Notes: generated by a model not told the origin, from the sequence alone. A stretch of 27,164 nt of DNA from CAYSWS01 sp964434935 (GCA_964434935.1 CAYSWS010000014.1:1-27164); one strand, 5' to 3'. Positions 13,076 through 21,225 are shown, counted from the stretch's first letter. Translations and numbers: made by a program.

Positions 13076-13303
13076 CTTGAAATAGGAGGAGTGGGGCTAT
13101 GTTCATCATAGATCCAAAACCCTGCTCCTCCAGTTCTTTCAAATGTGATGCAAGAATTTAAGATCTACTTGAATTCTTACCTTACATCGAGCGTTTTTTA
13201 TCTGAAATCAAGATATTTAAAAACGCGCTCTTTGACAGCACAAACAAAAAGATAAACATAGTTGATCACACGCAATAGGGATCAATCCTAAAGGAGGATT
13301 AAA
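13076..13303 (+). promoter_or_regulatory. Highly structured spacer with tandem hairpins and a possible 20-codon frame
   Basis: This 228-base spacer holds a row of hairpins. GGAGGAG plus a wobble-extended GGG (13085-13096) pairs with 13120-13131. AAGAATTTAAG (13152-13162) pairs over 11 positions with CTTGAATTCTT (13168-13178). GAGCG (13189-13193) pairs with CGCTC (13226-13230), with an inner T-run/A-run stem. A short AATCCT/AGGATT stem encloses part of the ribosome site of the next gene. A frame of 20 codons (13099-13161) starts MFIIDPKPCSSSSF behind AGGAGGAG, which is itself inside the first stem. TTGACA (13232-13237) could be a -35 box, but no good -10 follows. I take this as a regulatory RNA region, not a protein gene. 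Confidence 0.5.
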
Positions 13304-13678
13304 ATGTCCCGCAAAATAGAAGTGATGTTCAACAATCTAATAACCACCGTGCAAAAGAACAGAACCAAATGGACCAGCTGGGGATTTACAGCCGGAATAA
13401 TGTTTGCTCCGGTCATGGCCCCTCTCTATGATGAGATCAGTTTTACTAGGAAAGTTTTCGAGATCCTAGGGATCGCTTTCGGTGCTGCGTTATTGGCTAC
13501 GAGCGGTTCCAAGATCATAAAAGAACCAAACGCCTGGAAAGTTATTGGGCAGGAACTTCCACGAATAATAATGGGCTCCATCCTTGTATTCGCTTCTTTG
13601 AGAATCTTTGGTGAGAATACACTAGGCGAGGTTGGTTATTTCTGGGTTGTGAACCTTCTCAAAGAGTGGGGATCTTAA
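13304..13678 (+). CDS. Small polytopic membrane protein of the secretion-like cluster (124 aa)
   Basis: An AAAGGAGG site seven bases upstream fixes the start. After a short amphipathic N-terminus there are three likely membrane helices: about 25-43 (TSWGFTAGIMFAPVMAPLY), about 50-66 (FEILGIAFGAALLATSG) and about 86-102 (IIMGSILVFASLRIFG). No cysteine or enzyme motif is present. In size and place, just before a VirB6-like gene, it could take the part of a VirB2/TrbC-type pilin or another small inner-membrane subunit, but I see no sequence motif that proves it and there is no clear signal-peptidase site. It is separated from the next gene by 21 bases and is clearly co-transcribed with it. Confidence 0.65.
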   Translation: MSRKIEVMFNNLITTVQKNRTKWTSWGFTAGIMFAPVMAPLYDEISFTRKVFEILGIAFGAALLATSGSKIIKEPNAWKVIGQELPRIIMGSILVFASLRIFGENTLGEVGYFWVVNLLKEWGS

Positions 13679-13699
13679 TAATAGGTTGGAGGTGCAGGT

Positions 13700-15184
13700 A
13701 TGCTCACAAAAAAGAAAGTTGCATTGTGTTTAATGTTTCTCTTCTTCCTCTTCCTTCTGACAAGCTGTGCTGATGAGCAATCGTTAGATGCGAAGTGGTT
13801 GGAAAGAGCTCATGCCAACATCAATACATCAGAAGTTGAAGGGTACTTTAAATGGGTGATCTTACTGGCAATCCCCTGCTTTATCTTCGCAGCGATTTCG
13901 CTGCTTACTGACGATTGGGTAGGGTTTTTTAGTTGGTCGATCATCCTGGTGTTTTTTGTAGGGTCATTTCTGCTCATCACTGATGTGTTGCAAACAATAA
14001 TTGCAGCATTTTGGCCGGACAGTTTTTCTATCTCAACCATAATGGATTGGTTCGGATGGCAGTTGCCTTGGCCGAAAGATGCCGTGTGGACATCGTTTTA
14101 TGCCTACGGCTTTTCGGACCTCATACCATCCGTGTACAACATGTGGCAATGGATTTTACTGACAGTGCATGCAGGAACTCTGCTAGCCATAGGGTTCAGT
14201 AGAAACATCAGACCTATCTGGGCCGATATGGCTTTCATTGCCACCTGGGCGATATCTCCTATGATAACAGCCGGCATCGCACACTCAGCTGCCGCCAATA
14301 AAGCAGCTGCTTCCACAGTTCTTAGCAAGTCGGCTATTGAGGTCGGCTACATACTTGTAACAAGTGGAGTGGCTATAGCTTTGTGTGTCCTTCTCCCATT
14401 AGGTATCCTGGTTTTGACCTTTATTAGTCCTATAACAAAGGGCAAACTTCAATCTCAGTGGGGACCTAATTGGTGGGAAAACAAAGACAGATCGGAATCG
14501 ATCAAGAGGATGTTCGATAAATTCAGTTTCGAAGAGGCGGCAGCTCTAATAGCCGGTCTTTTCACTGAACTTCCTCAACCCCATCGTAATGGAATCAATG
14601 GTAGTAGTACTGCAGAATTTCCAAAACAATCACCCCCATCAGGTGATTATCCTCACGGCAGTGATCAAGATCTTGGTCTTTCATCTCCCCCATCTACCGG
14701 ACCAACCGGTCCGCTAGTCTCCAGAGGGGAGCGTGATAGGTCATCAGATCGTAACGGCGTCAAAACAACAGAAACCTCAACCGGTCAGTTCAAACCAATC
14801 TCAAAGCGCATTAAGCGCGATGATGGGTTGTCTGATCTGAAAAACAAAGGTGAATTTTCACCGCGTGTACATGATCTTGGAAGAGCTGCTAAAACAGTAG
14901 CCCCTCTGGCTGCATCCGTTAAACCTGAAGCCGGTTTGATCATTGGCGCAGCAGGAGAGATCCTAGATCGTACCAATCAAACGAAAGAGGAAGGCGAATT
15001 CGCATCCCCGGTCAGACGGGAAAAACGATCAGACGAATCAACAACAGAGATCACTAATACTCGACCACAAGGCGGGGGTGAATTTTCACCTCTCTCCAGA
15101 AGTAGTGGAAAAAGATCAGCTGATCTCACATCTGATGAAGGGGACGATGACGCCTTTCCCCAAATCAAAAGGAGAGATAAATGA
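13700..15184 (+). CDS. VirB6/TrbL-like polytopic lipoprotein with repeated F-x-P tail (494 aa)
   Basis: A GGAGG site precedes the ATG. The N-terminus is a lipoprotein signal: basic MLTKKK, a hydrophobic stretch and the lipobox LLTSC with Cys at residue 23. The region to about residue 255 has several membrane helices, among them WVILLAIPCFIFAAISLL and VAIALCVLLPLGILVLTFI, with a long loop containing WPKDAVWTSFYAYGF. This fits VirB6/TrbL-type channel subunits, which are polytopic with large soluble tails. From about 290 to the end the protein is hydrophilic and disordered-looking. It repeats a short motif about six times, as in GQFKPISKR, GEFSPRV, GEFASPVRREKR, GEFSPLSR and DAFPQIKRR. The tail may bind a partner such as the VirB4-like ATPase. 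The stop overlaps the next start in ATGA. VirB6 identity is inferred from layout and context. Confidence 0.65.
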   Translation: MLTKKKVALCLMFLFFLFLLTSCADEQSLDAKWLERAHANINTSEVEGYFKWVILLAIPCFIFAAISLLTDDWVGFFSWSIILVFFVGSFLLITDVLQTIIAAFWPDSFSISTIMDWFGWQLPWPKDAVWTSFYAYGFSDLIPSVYNMWQWILLTVHAGTLLAIGFSRNIRPIWADMAFIATWAISPMITAGIAHSAAANKAAASTVLSKSAIEVGYILVTSGVAIALCVLLPLGILVLTFISPITKGKLQSQWGPNWWENKDRSESIKRMFDKFSFEEAAALIAGLFTELPQPHRNGINGSSTAEFPKQSPPSGDYPHGSDQDLGLSSPPSTGPTGPLVSRGERDRSSDRNGVKTTETSTGQFKPISKRIKRDDGLSDLKNKGEFSPRVHDLGRAAKTVAPLAASVKPEAGLIIGAAGEILDRTNQTKEEGEFASPVRREKRSDESTTEITNTRPQGGGEFSPLSRSSGKRSADLTSDEGDDDAFPQIKRRDK

Positions 15185-15528
15185 GTATGCTGATCAATCT
15201 TACACTCAAAAAGGTACTTTACTGGTTGACCAACAGAAAAAGCCCGCCACCTCAATACATCCGTTTATGGTATATACTCGGGTTTGGTGTGCTTCTTATG
15301 TTCTTCATCGGTGATGCTGCCGAGAGTGTGCTCATTACCATGGCTTCAATAGTTGTTGGTGTTTTGCTAATAGTGCTTACCTTGATCTATCTAATCTGGG
15401 AGATAGATAGGCAGACAAGGTTCCAAATGTTCAAGAAAGATACCAGGAAAAAAGACGATCCCTTTGAAACAACGCTACTCCCAAGTGATCGTGTACTAAA
15501 GCCTGAGAATAACAAAAGAGCAGGGTGA
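15181..15528 (+). CDS. PrgI/VirB3-like small membrane protein (115 aa)
   Basis: The start codon overlaps the preceding stop (ATGA), with AAAGGAG seven bases upstream, so the two genes are translationally coupled. The protein has a basic N-terminal part (LKKVLYWLTNRKS), then two adjacent membrane helices, roughly 30-46 (LWYILGFGVLLMFFIG) and 51-71 (ITMASIVVGVLLIVLTLIYLI), and a charged C-terminal tail. Length, two-helix layout and position right before a VirB4-like ATPase gene are those of PrgI/VirB3/TrbD proteins, which recruit VirB4 to the inner-membrane complex. There is no sequence signature that I can check by eye, so the call rests on layout and gene order. An intrinsic terminator begins within its last codons. 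Confidence 0.6.
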   Translation: MSMLINLTLKKVLYWLTNRKSPPPQYIRLWYILGFGVLLMFFIGDAAESVLITMASIVVGVLLIVLTLIYLIWEIDRQTRFQMFKKDTRKKDDPFETTLLPSDRVLKPENNKRAG

Positions 15529-15551
15529 CTCCCGCATCCTGCTCGTTTTTT
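15518..15551 (+). terminator. Intrinsic terminator overlapping the end of the PrgI-like gene
   Basis: GAGCAGG (15518-15524) pairs perfectly with CCTGCTC (15538-15544), followed by GTTTTTT (15545-15551). The stop codon lies in the loop. It separates the VirB6/PrgI-like genes from the VirB4-like gene, so the latter needs read-through or its own promoter. Confidence 0.85.
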
Positions 15552-15658
15552 CCCTTCTTTTTGTTTGTGCTACTCTGTCGTCCGATAATTTTCGGGCCTG
15601 ATGAAGATCAGTAAATAGCTAGATCGAAACAGAGGAATAATAGGACTGAGACGGTACC

Positions 15659-15687
15659 TTGACATACAACAGGAAAATCTCGACTAA
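15659..15687 (+). promoter_or_regulatory. Possible promoter of the VirB4-like gene
   Basis: A perfect -35 box TTGACA (15659-15664) is followed 17 bases later by a poor -10 match (GACTAA). The spacing to the ribosome site is right and an upstream terminator makes a promoter likely, but the -10 is weak. The rest of the 15552-15658 spacer shows nothing further that I can interpret. Confidence 0.35.
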
Positions 15688-15713
15688 AAACGACCCAATA
15701 GGAGGTCATGATC

Positions 15714-18035
15714 ATGAAGATCAAGAAAGTAAGGTTGCCGAGGTTAAAGCTTAACACAAAAAGAAAACGACAACAGAAAGCTGACCCCAGAGACAGCGGA
15801 AATCCACTCAGATTATCGAGCAATAAACAGGGAGGAATTGGATTTGATCCTTATTCATCCCCGTCCGTAAGTCCCGGATCAGCTCAGGGTATTCTCGGCA
15901 TATCTTTAAGCCCGAGACCAAAATTCTTACCGGTAGTAACCGAGGATAATATTCCGGGCGAGATCGCAGCTTTCACATCTGCAGGAAGAAAAACTGATCT
16001 ACTCTCAGCTGAGATCAACGAACTTAGAAAAAAACGCTCTCAGCTGTATCGTGAAAGAGATGATCCATCAAACGAGCAAGAAAAAGAAAGGCTCAGCCAA
16101 GATATTAGTAAGACTGAAGCTGAGCTAACGCGATTGATGAGAAAAATGAACTACTCTATACGTGGCGTGGCATATCATGAAGAGACCCCCGAAGAGTCTC
16201 TGCTCATGGCCGTCAAAATGGTTCCTAGCATCACCTTTTTGCTGAGATCGTTTTTAAGAGATACAGCACCTTTCACTGATCGTCTTGAGAAGGTCAAGCA
16301 CTGGGGCAATAGCCACTATGCAAAGTATCTCAAGGACTACGCTTACCATGTACTTGGTACTTCCGATCCAACTATGGACATCACCGACCGAAATTTACGT
16401 GATCTGCTGTACTGGGCCGAGGCTGACCAGATCCTCCCTGAGCCAAGAGATATTACAGCTTCTCTCGATGGTCATGTGATCAGGAAGAAGGAAGCCGGCT
16501 GGATGCTATTCGAAACGATCGAACGTTATCCGTTTAGCATTACAAGCAGAGATCCATTTTCTTTCAAGGAGTATCCGGGAAATCCACTCATGTTTGCTCT
16601 CCAAAAACTCCCATATTTTGAAGATGATATGTACATCATCAACAATCGGGCGTATAGGATCTATAGGTGGGATCTTCATTTTGACGATTCCTTAGACAGG
16701 ATCCTGGCACAAGACGTAGATCTTCTGACCTGCGTGGACATGCTGCCGACTATAGATAGTACAAGAAGAATGTTCGTATCGGTGTTGCTCAGGACATCTT
16801 CAGAGATCGTGAATGGGCAATACCCAAAGCTGGACGCCACCACACGTCAGCTCAGAAGGTTGAACGCTGTTCCTCTGACCGGAGAAGATCTAAGACGTGC
16901 TTTCCAGGCATTTGTCCCCGGTTCGGATATCTTGGACCCCAGCGTTCGCTATCGGGTGCACTCTGAACTTTCTCTGGAAGAAGCTGAGTACTACTTTAAT
17001 AAGTTAAGCACCAGCATTAATGTCCGTGAAGCCACCAAAAGAGGAAACTTTTTTGTGGGTTTCAAAAATGGTGACGAAAGAAACCCCATTTTTGCTGATG
17101 CTGAGTCCAGGTTTGTCGCTGCTGCATTGGTGGCAGTCCAAGGTGGAGGTAAAACACTCACAGGTACAGCACGTTTTGTTCTGCCAAGAACACCCAATGC
17201 CTTGGTCATTCACTGGTCTACTGCTCACGGGGAGGCTTGGCCTAAACTTGTCACTCGACTAGGAGGTCCGCCGCCTTTGAGTATGGATCTTCCGGATGCC
17301 AGTTCTGAAAAATACCCGGATGCTATGGAGCGGCATGCTGCTCAAAGAAAGATAAACGAACAGGCATCACAGCAAGCAAAAGATATGGTGGCTGAACTCA
17401 AAAAGCACTGGCAGAATACAAATTTGCCGATGGGGCTACCTCTGGTGATAAGGCCTTTACGGGACACAGTAGCTTTTGTAGTGTTTGCTTCAACTTTCCT
17501 CGACCAGTTCTCTTTGGCATATGAGGATTGCTTCATTCCCAAGAATGAAGAGCAGAAAACAATACGATCCCAGCCCGCCAACCAACTTGTTTTGACTCCT
17601 GATGACGATAACAAGGAAGATGAGTTGGTAGGTCTTGCAGTAGATGATCCAAGGTTATGCGTCATATTTCTTGACGATATAAACAACCTGGATAAAGAGG
17701 CAGGACATCCTGAGCTTGGCGACATTCCCATGGAAGTTGCTCAAACAGCCCGAGAGATCATCTCCAAAGGCTTAATAAACTTCCGCAAGAGAAGGCAGGC
17801 CCTGATCGTCACCGTTCAGTCTCTCAACCATTTGCTGAAATTCTATCCGGCAGATGCTTTTAGTACCATAATCACCATCAAGCAGGAAAGTAAGTCTGGC
17901 CCCAAAATGGGCACTATGTATGACCCGCAAGGAGCTACCAGACTTTCTGAGATGGGGGTGGTGGAAGATAACATCGACTTCAGGCTGCCGCAGTATCTAC
18001 TCGATTACGTTGTCCCTCTTCACGATATGTACTAA
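15714..18035 (+). CDS. VirB4-like (HerA/FtsK superfamily) secretion ATPase (773 aa)
   Basis: The TAGGAGG site is eight bases before the ATG at 15714 but only two from the ATG at 15708, so the later start is chosen. A basic, disordered N-terminus (1-60) leads to a coiled coil (about 93-145). An N-terminal domain of some 300 residues follows, then the motor. The Walker A is AVQGGGKT (about residues 475-482), the Walker B CVIFLDDINN (about 649-658), and an IVTVQSLNH motif follows about 50 residues later, like the glutamine motif of VirB4/HerA ATPases. VirB4 proteins are hexameric motors at the cytoplasmic face of type IV secretion channels. Position after a PrgI-like gene and before a VirB1-like gene supports the role. 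There is no membrane helix of the VirD4 type, so it is not a coupling protein. Confidence 0.75.
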   Translation: MKIKKVRLPRLKLNTKRKRQQKADPRDSGNPLRLSSNKQGGIGFDPYSSPSVSPGSAQGILGISLSPRPKFLPVVTEDNIPGEIAAFTSAGRKTDLLSAEINELRKKRSQLYRERDDPSNEQEKERLSQDISKTEAELTRLMRKMNYSIRGVAYHEETPEESLLMAVKMVPSITFLLRSFLRDTAPFTDRLEKVKHWGNSHYAKYLKDYAYHVLGTSDPTMDITDRNLRDLLYWAEADQILPEPRDITASLDGHVIRKKEAGWMLFETIERYPFSITSRDPFSFKEYPGNPLMFALQKLPYFEDDMYIINNRAYRIYRWDLHFDDSLDRILAQDVDLLTCVDMLPTIDSTRRMFVSVLLRTSSEIVNGQYPKLDATTRQLRRLNAVPLTGEDLRRAFQAFVPGSDILDPSVRYRVHSELSLEEAEYYFNKLSTSINVREATKRGNFFVGFKNGDERNPIFADAESRFVAAALVAVQGGGKTLTGTARFVLPRTPNALVIHWSTAHGEAWPKLVTRLGGPPPLSMDLPDASSEKYPDAMERHAAQRKINEQASQQAKDMVAELKKHWQNTNLPMGLPLVIRPLRDTVAFVVFASTFLDQFSLAYEDCFIPKNEEQKTIRSQPANQLVLTPDDDNKEDELVGLAVDDPRLCVIFLDDINNLDKEAGHPELGDIPMEVAQTAREIISKGLINFRKRRQALIVTVQSLNHLLKFYPADAFSTIITIKQESKSGPKMGTMYDPQGATRLSEMGVVEDNIDFRLPQYLLDYVVPLHDMY

Positions 18036-18049
18036 CAAGGAGGTGAGAA

Positions 18050-19498
18050 GTGCGTGCACAAAACGCTTTCAAGATACTTCTCACTCCAGGTTGCCTGATC
18101 GTGTCCATCCTCATTCTGGTCATTACCATCACGCCGCTTCTAGCTGCGGGTATTGTTGGTTTGGCCATGATCAAGGGCGAAGGGGTCGTTTACGACTGGT
18201 ACAATGGCCCCTTTGCCCAATGGCTTGGACTAGGTTGCGCAACCGGCTTTCAGTTAAGTGAGAGTGACCTGCAAAAGATCTCCGCCATTGGCATCCCAGC
18301 TAATGCTGTGGCAAATGCAGAGGCGGCTAGGAGGTTGTGCGGTATCCGTTTTGGCTCGAACATCGACATAGGCATGATCCTAGCCATCATGGACTTGGAA
18401 AGCGGCTATGGATCGAAAATGGGTCACGAAGACTGGCTGGTAGCTATAAATAGCAATCGGAATACCAATCACGCTAGTGAGATAGCTGCCGCTGAATGGC
18501 TCTTGGATCGCTGGCAAACTTACAATGTTAGATCAACAAGCAGCGATGCTGAGCGTCAGATCTATCCCGGTTACTCTGGATACTTTGGGCACCCTAGTGC
18601 CGGAGAAATCGGAGATGGCTTTCTCCCCACCACTGCCAAGTTCGTTTGCGAAAGATTGCTTATGGACAGCGGTGATCAAGAACTTGAGTCTTGTAACTTT
18701 TTCTCAAGAAAGGTCAGCGCCTACGCCATATCGTGGTATCTATACCGTGGAGGTTATAGCGCAGACCAGAGCAGCGACCAAAAGATCGCCAGTTTGTATA
18801 CCTGGAACCACAACCTTAAGACCAGGGGCGCCTTATTGGATAGGGCAAAGCTGATAAATGTGGTTGTGGGCGCTGTCAACATCATAAGTGATGTTGCAAG
18901 TGTGATCACTGAGCCAGGGAAGACGTTGTTCGGGGATCTCAGATCTTTACTCATCATTGTCCTTGACAGCATAGGTCTCCTCCCCGAAAGGGTTGGTTGG
19001 CTTGAAATGCCGTTGAGACAAGAGGACCTGAACAAATCGTACTGGTCAGATGGTATATCTCAGGATTACATGGAAACAACTTACGATTCTCGTGGTCACC
19101 CCGCCATCGACTATGTTTGCCGTCAGGTCGGTATTGATGTCATTGCTGTTGCAAACGGCGTAGTCATCGAACCGAACACCAACACCCTAATGGGAGCTCT
19201 GAGCATTACCCAAAAAGGGAGCAACTTTGGCAACAATGTTTGGATCGATCACGGAGGCGGTCTTTACGCTCTCTACGCTCATCTAAACTCGGTCGATGTC
19301 AACAAAGGTGACAAAATAGTTCAGGGGCAGGTGATCGGTACATGCGGCAGTACGGGGAACTCTACCGGACCTCATGTCCATTTCCAAGTCCTGAATGTGC
19401 ATCCCAATCAGATGCAAACGTATCGTCAAACGGATCCGGGAAATATAAATCCTCATGACGTACTTGGAACATGTTTTACGTTCAAAAAGGAGGAATAA
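18050..19498 (+). CDS. VirB1-like cell-wall hydrolase: lysozyme-like domain plus M23 peptidase (482 aa)
   Basis: The start is GTG 18050 behind AAGGAGGTGA. A membrane helix (about 14-40) anchors the protein. Residues 95-230 are lysozyme/lytic-transglycosylase-like: the catalytic Glu is in IMDLESGYG (E115), and a GFLPTTAKFVCERL part with aromatic residues follows. A hydrophobic region around 265-310 (LINVVVGAVNIISDVASVI, LLIIVLDSIGLL) separates the two domains. The C-terminal part is an M23 (LytM-type) endopeptidase. Its zinc ligands are in RGHPAIDYV (H349, D353) and GPHVHF (443 region), with the family pattern GDKIVQGQVIGTCGSTGNST before it. It would cut both glycan and peptide links of murein to open the wall for the secretion channel, as in VirB1/TcpG/PrgK-type proteins of one-membrane conjugation systems. 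Confidence 0.85.
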   Translation: MRAQNAFKILLTPGCLIVSILILVITITPLLAAGIVGLAMIKGEGVVYDWYNGPFAQWLGLGCATGFQLSESDLQKISAIGIPANAVANAEAARRLCGIRFGSNIDIGMILAIMDLESGYGSKMGHEDWLVAINSNRNTNHASEIAAAEWLLDRWQTYNVRSTSSDAERQIYPGYSGYFGHPSAGEIGDGFLPTTAKFVCERLLMDSGDQELESCNFFSRKVSAYAISWYLYRGGYSADQSSDQKIASLYTWNHNLKTRGALLDRAKLINVVVGAVNIISDVASVITEPGKTLFGDLRSLLIIVLDSIGLLPERVGWLEMPLRQEDLNKSYWSDGISQDYMETTYDSRGHPAIDYVCRQVGIDVIAVANGVVIEPNTNTLMGALSITQKGSNFGNNVWIDHGGGLYALYAHLNSVDVNKGDKIVQGQVIGTCGSTGNSTGPHVHFQVLNVHPNQMQTYRQTDPGNINPHDVLGTCFTFKKEE

Positions 19499-19499
19499 G

Positions 19500-19598
19500 G
19501 TGGTGCGACAATCGCGCATACATTTTATTCCTCCCCTTTTCATAATTTTCCTGTTGGCTCTTTTATTAAGCTGGTTAGATCTGCTTATCAATATTTAA
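19500..19598 (+). CDS. 32-residue single-span membrane peptide, coupled to the M23 gene
   Basis: This short frame begins with two GTG codons (19500 and 19503) one base after the stop of the M23 gene. AAGGAGG lies six bases before the first GTG, inside the last codons of that gene. The stop is TAA at 19596-19598. The product reads as a basic start (VVRQSRIHF), one clear membrane helix (PPLFIIFLLALLLSWLDLLI) and a two-residue end. The positive-inside rule puts the basic end in the cytoplasm. The strong ribosome site, one-base spacing and clear membrane-helix pattern make it a credible gene. A small accessory subunit of the membrane complex is a reasonable guess. Unlike the genes around it, it has no other supporting context. 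Confidence 0.6.
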   Translation: MVRQSRIHFIPPLFIIFLLALLLSWLDLLINI

Positions 19599-19682
19599 CC
19601 GGTTTAACAAAGGGGAGTTCAAATTCACCAGAACATTGAAATAATATAAGACTCTAGATATACCATGCAAAGGAGATATCTA
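19594..19682 (+). other. Spacer with palindrome and ribosome-site hairpin
   Basis: TTTAACCGGTTTAA (19594-19607) contains the perfect palindrome AACCGGTT, an operator-like site. TAGATAT (19655-19661) pairs with ATATCTA (19676-19682), placing the AAAGGAG ribosome site of the next gene in the loop. Similar small hairpins touch the ribosome site of the gene at 13304. Confidence 0.4.
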
Positions 19683-19683
19683 A

Positions 19684-21084
19684 ATGCTTAAAAAGCTGTA
19701 CGATCTGTTCTCTATTGTCAGATTCTACGAGATCTTCTTCAATTTGACCAAGAGATTAGCGGCCCCTTTCGAAAAACCGATCATGTCGTTCCTTAACTGG
19801 AGACTGGGACCTGAAAAAAGGATCGTGCCCAGAAGAGGATCCACCTTGCAGTTGGTTATACCACCTGACGAACGCGCTTATGTAGGATGGCCTGTGATCA
19901 AGTACATCCTGGGTCCTTTCTTAAAGGACGAAACCGTGCAACCAGCCGGTAACGGGGATCAGGCTGAACCTGCCGTAGAAGCCGTCACGTGCGGTCGTAT
20001 CCTTACAAGATTACCCCTGCTACTGCTAGTGTCTGCCTTGGTGATCTTGGCTATGGTGCTGGCAGTACCTTTTCTTCAAGATCAGGTATTTCCTAATGGC
20101 TTGCCTGATCTTAACTTAGGTACGCTACCATCGATTGTAACAGAGAATTTTTCCTGGGTAAGTGTAATTTTGATCCTCTTGACCATAGTAACCTTGATAT
20201 TGATCTTTTGGATAGGTGGATTGATCCTTACCTACTGGCGCTACGAATGGGAAAGACGTCATACACTTTATGCCTTTTTCCTGGAAGGTATGTATCGCCT
20301 TGAGGCCAAGTTCATAGGACGGGCTGTTGGTCCTTTTTACACTGGTGACAATGTAAAAGTTAATTTTACCCGTATTGAGGAGATGCTTGAGGCAGAGTCG
20401 GTTGTCGACGAAGAAGACCTGCAGGGTGGTAAAAAGACTTCCGATGCGCAGGATGCGTGGTCCCAATATCTCTCTAAGAAGTATCAAGTGCAAACCATAA
20501 AGATCCCCAGTAGGTCTGCCTCTCCGGATATCCTGCAGTACGTAACTTACGCACCATCTACCCATGCCTGCATAAATCAGATCATCGACCTGGGACGCAC
20601 TTACGTGGACGATTTTAGCTCATTCCAACAAAAAGAAGTAAAAGCTAAATCAGATGATGCCGGCAGTGGAAGATATGACGCCAATGCCAGTTCGCGCGAA
20701 GCTGAGAAGGTCTGGGATGATTTCAGTAGGCTATACCCCCAGTCTGTCCAATTCTATGCTAACGCCTTTGACATGGAAGATCCCAGTATATGGGATAGAA
20801 AAAGCGGCATGAGAAGAATCACTGATGGTAATGAACAGCCCAAAACGGTCAAATCAGACCCAAGCATACCTAGTGATGGTCTCGAGGTATCACAAGTTCA
20901 AAAAACGGCTGAGAGGGTTAGTAACTTCCCTGCTATCCAAAGAAAAACCGGCAACCAACCTCATAGGCCACAGACTAAACCACAAAATGAACAGCTGCCG
21001 CCCAAGAGCCCAGAAGAAGAAACCAAACCTAAAGATGCTGGTCTTGACGATTTTTGGGATACCGTCCCATCAGATATCGAATGA
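19684..21084 (+). CDS. Two-span membrane protein with long soluble tail, secretion-like cluster (466 aa)
   Basis: An AAAGGAGATAT site stands before the ATG. The first 100 residues are amphipathic and basic (IVRFYEIFFNLTKRLAAPFE, LNWRLGPEKRIVPRRG) and may lie on the membrane. Two strong helices follow, about 110-131 (LPLLLLVSALVILAMVLAVPFL region) and about 157-183 (VSVILILLTIVTLILIFWIGG), joined by an outer loop of some 25 residues. Roughly 280 residues then face the cytoplasm. They include a folded-looking part with YVTYAPSTHACINQIIDLGR and a disordered, Lys/Pro/Glu-rich end. The last residues, DDFWDTVPSDIE, form an acidic end motif. I do not recognise a family. Its place after the VirB1-like gene and before a terminator suggests a structural or scaffold subunit of the apparatus. 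Confidence 0.65.
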   Translation: MLKKLYDLFSIVRFYEIFFNLTKRLAAPFEKPIMSFLNWRLGPEKRIVPRRGSTLQLVIPPDERAYVGWPVIKYILGPFLKDETVQPAGNGDQAEPAVEAVTCGRILTRLPLLLLVSALVILAMVLAVPFLQDQVFPNGLPDLNLGTLPSIVTENFSWVSVILILLTIVTLILIFWIGGLILTYWRYEWERRHTLYAFFLEGMYRLEAKFIGRAVGPFYTGDNVKVNFTRIEEMLEAESVVDEEDLQGGKKTSDAQDAWSQYLSKKYQVQTIKIPSRSASPDILQYVTYAPSTHACINQIIDLGRTYVDDFSSFQQKEVKAKSDDAGSGRYDANASSREAEKVWDDFSRLYPQSVQFYANAFDMEDPSIWDRKSGMRRITDGNEQPKTVKSDPSIPSDGLEVSQVQKTAERVSNFPAIQRKTGNQPHRPQTKPQNEQLPPKSPEEETKPKDAGLDDFWDTVPSDIE

Positions 21085-21111
21085 AAAACGCTGCAACTTA
21101 AGAGTCTTAAC

Positions 21112-21159
21112 ACTCCCCTCATCTCATATGTGCTAATTTGGACATTTGATGAGGGGAGT
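21112..21159 (+). terminator. Long hairpin after the two-span protein gene, probable terminator
   Basis: ACTCCCCTCATC (21112-21123) pairs perfectly over 12 bases with GATGAGGGGAGT (21148-21159). The following tract (ATCAACTTTTATC) is only moderately T-rich, so it may be a leaky terminator or a transcript-end stabiliser. Confidence 0.6.
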
Positions 21160-21197
21160 ATCAACTTTTATCAATGCCATATTAGTTAGTCAAAACG

Positions 21198-21225
21198 TTG
21201 GCTGACTGATAAGACATAGTAAAAT
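21198..21225 (+). promoter_or_regulatory. Promoter of the Rho-like gene
   Basis: TTGGCT (21198-21203), a 16-base spacer and TAAAAT (21220-21225) lie between the hairpin at 21112-21159 and the start at 21273. The Rho-like gene and the lipoprotein gene after it probably form their own transcription unit. Confidence 0.55.

Noticed and set aside
13099..13161. 20-codon frame MFIIDPKPCSSSSF... behind AGGAGGAG
   Set aside because: Its ribosome site is locked in a strong hairpin and the peptide has no recognisable feature. I treat it as part of a regulatory spacer rather than a gene.
17342..17731. Minus-strand frame of 129 codons inside the VirB4-like gene
   Set aside because: It is antisense to the region leading up to the Walker B motif and has no start signals.
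15714..18035. VirD4/TraG coupling protein or FtsK as alternative identity of the large ATPase
   Set aside because: There are no N-terminal membrane helices and the gene order (PrgI-like before, VirB1-like after) fits VirB4. A more distant HerA-type ATPase remains possible.
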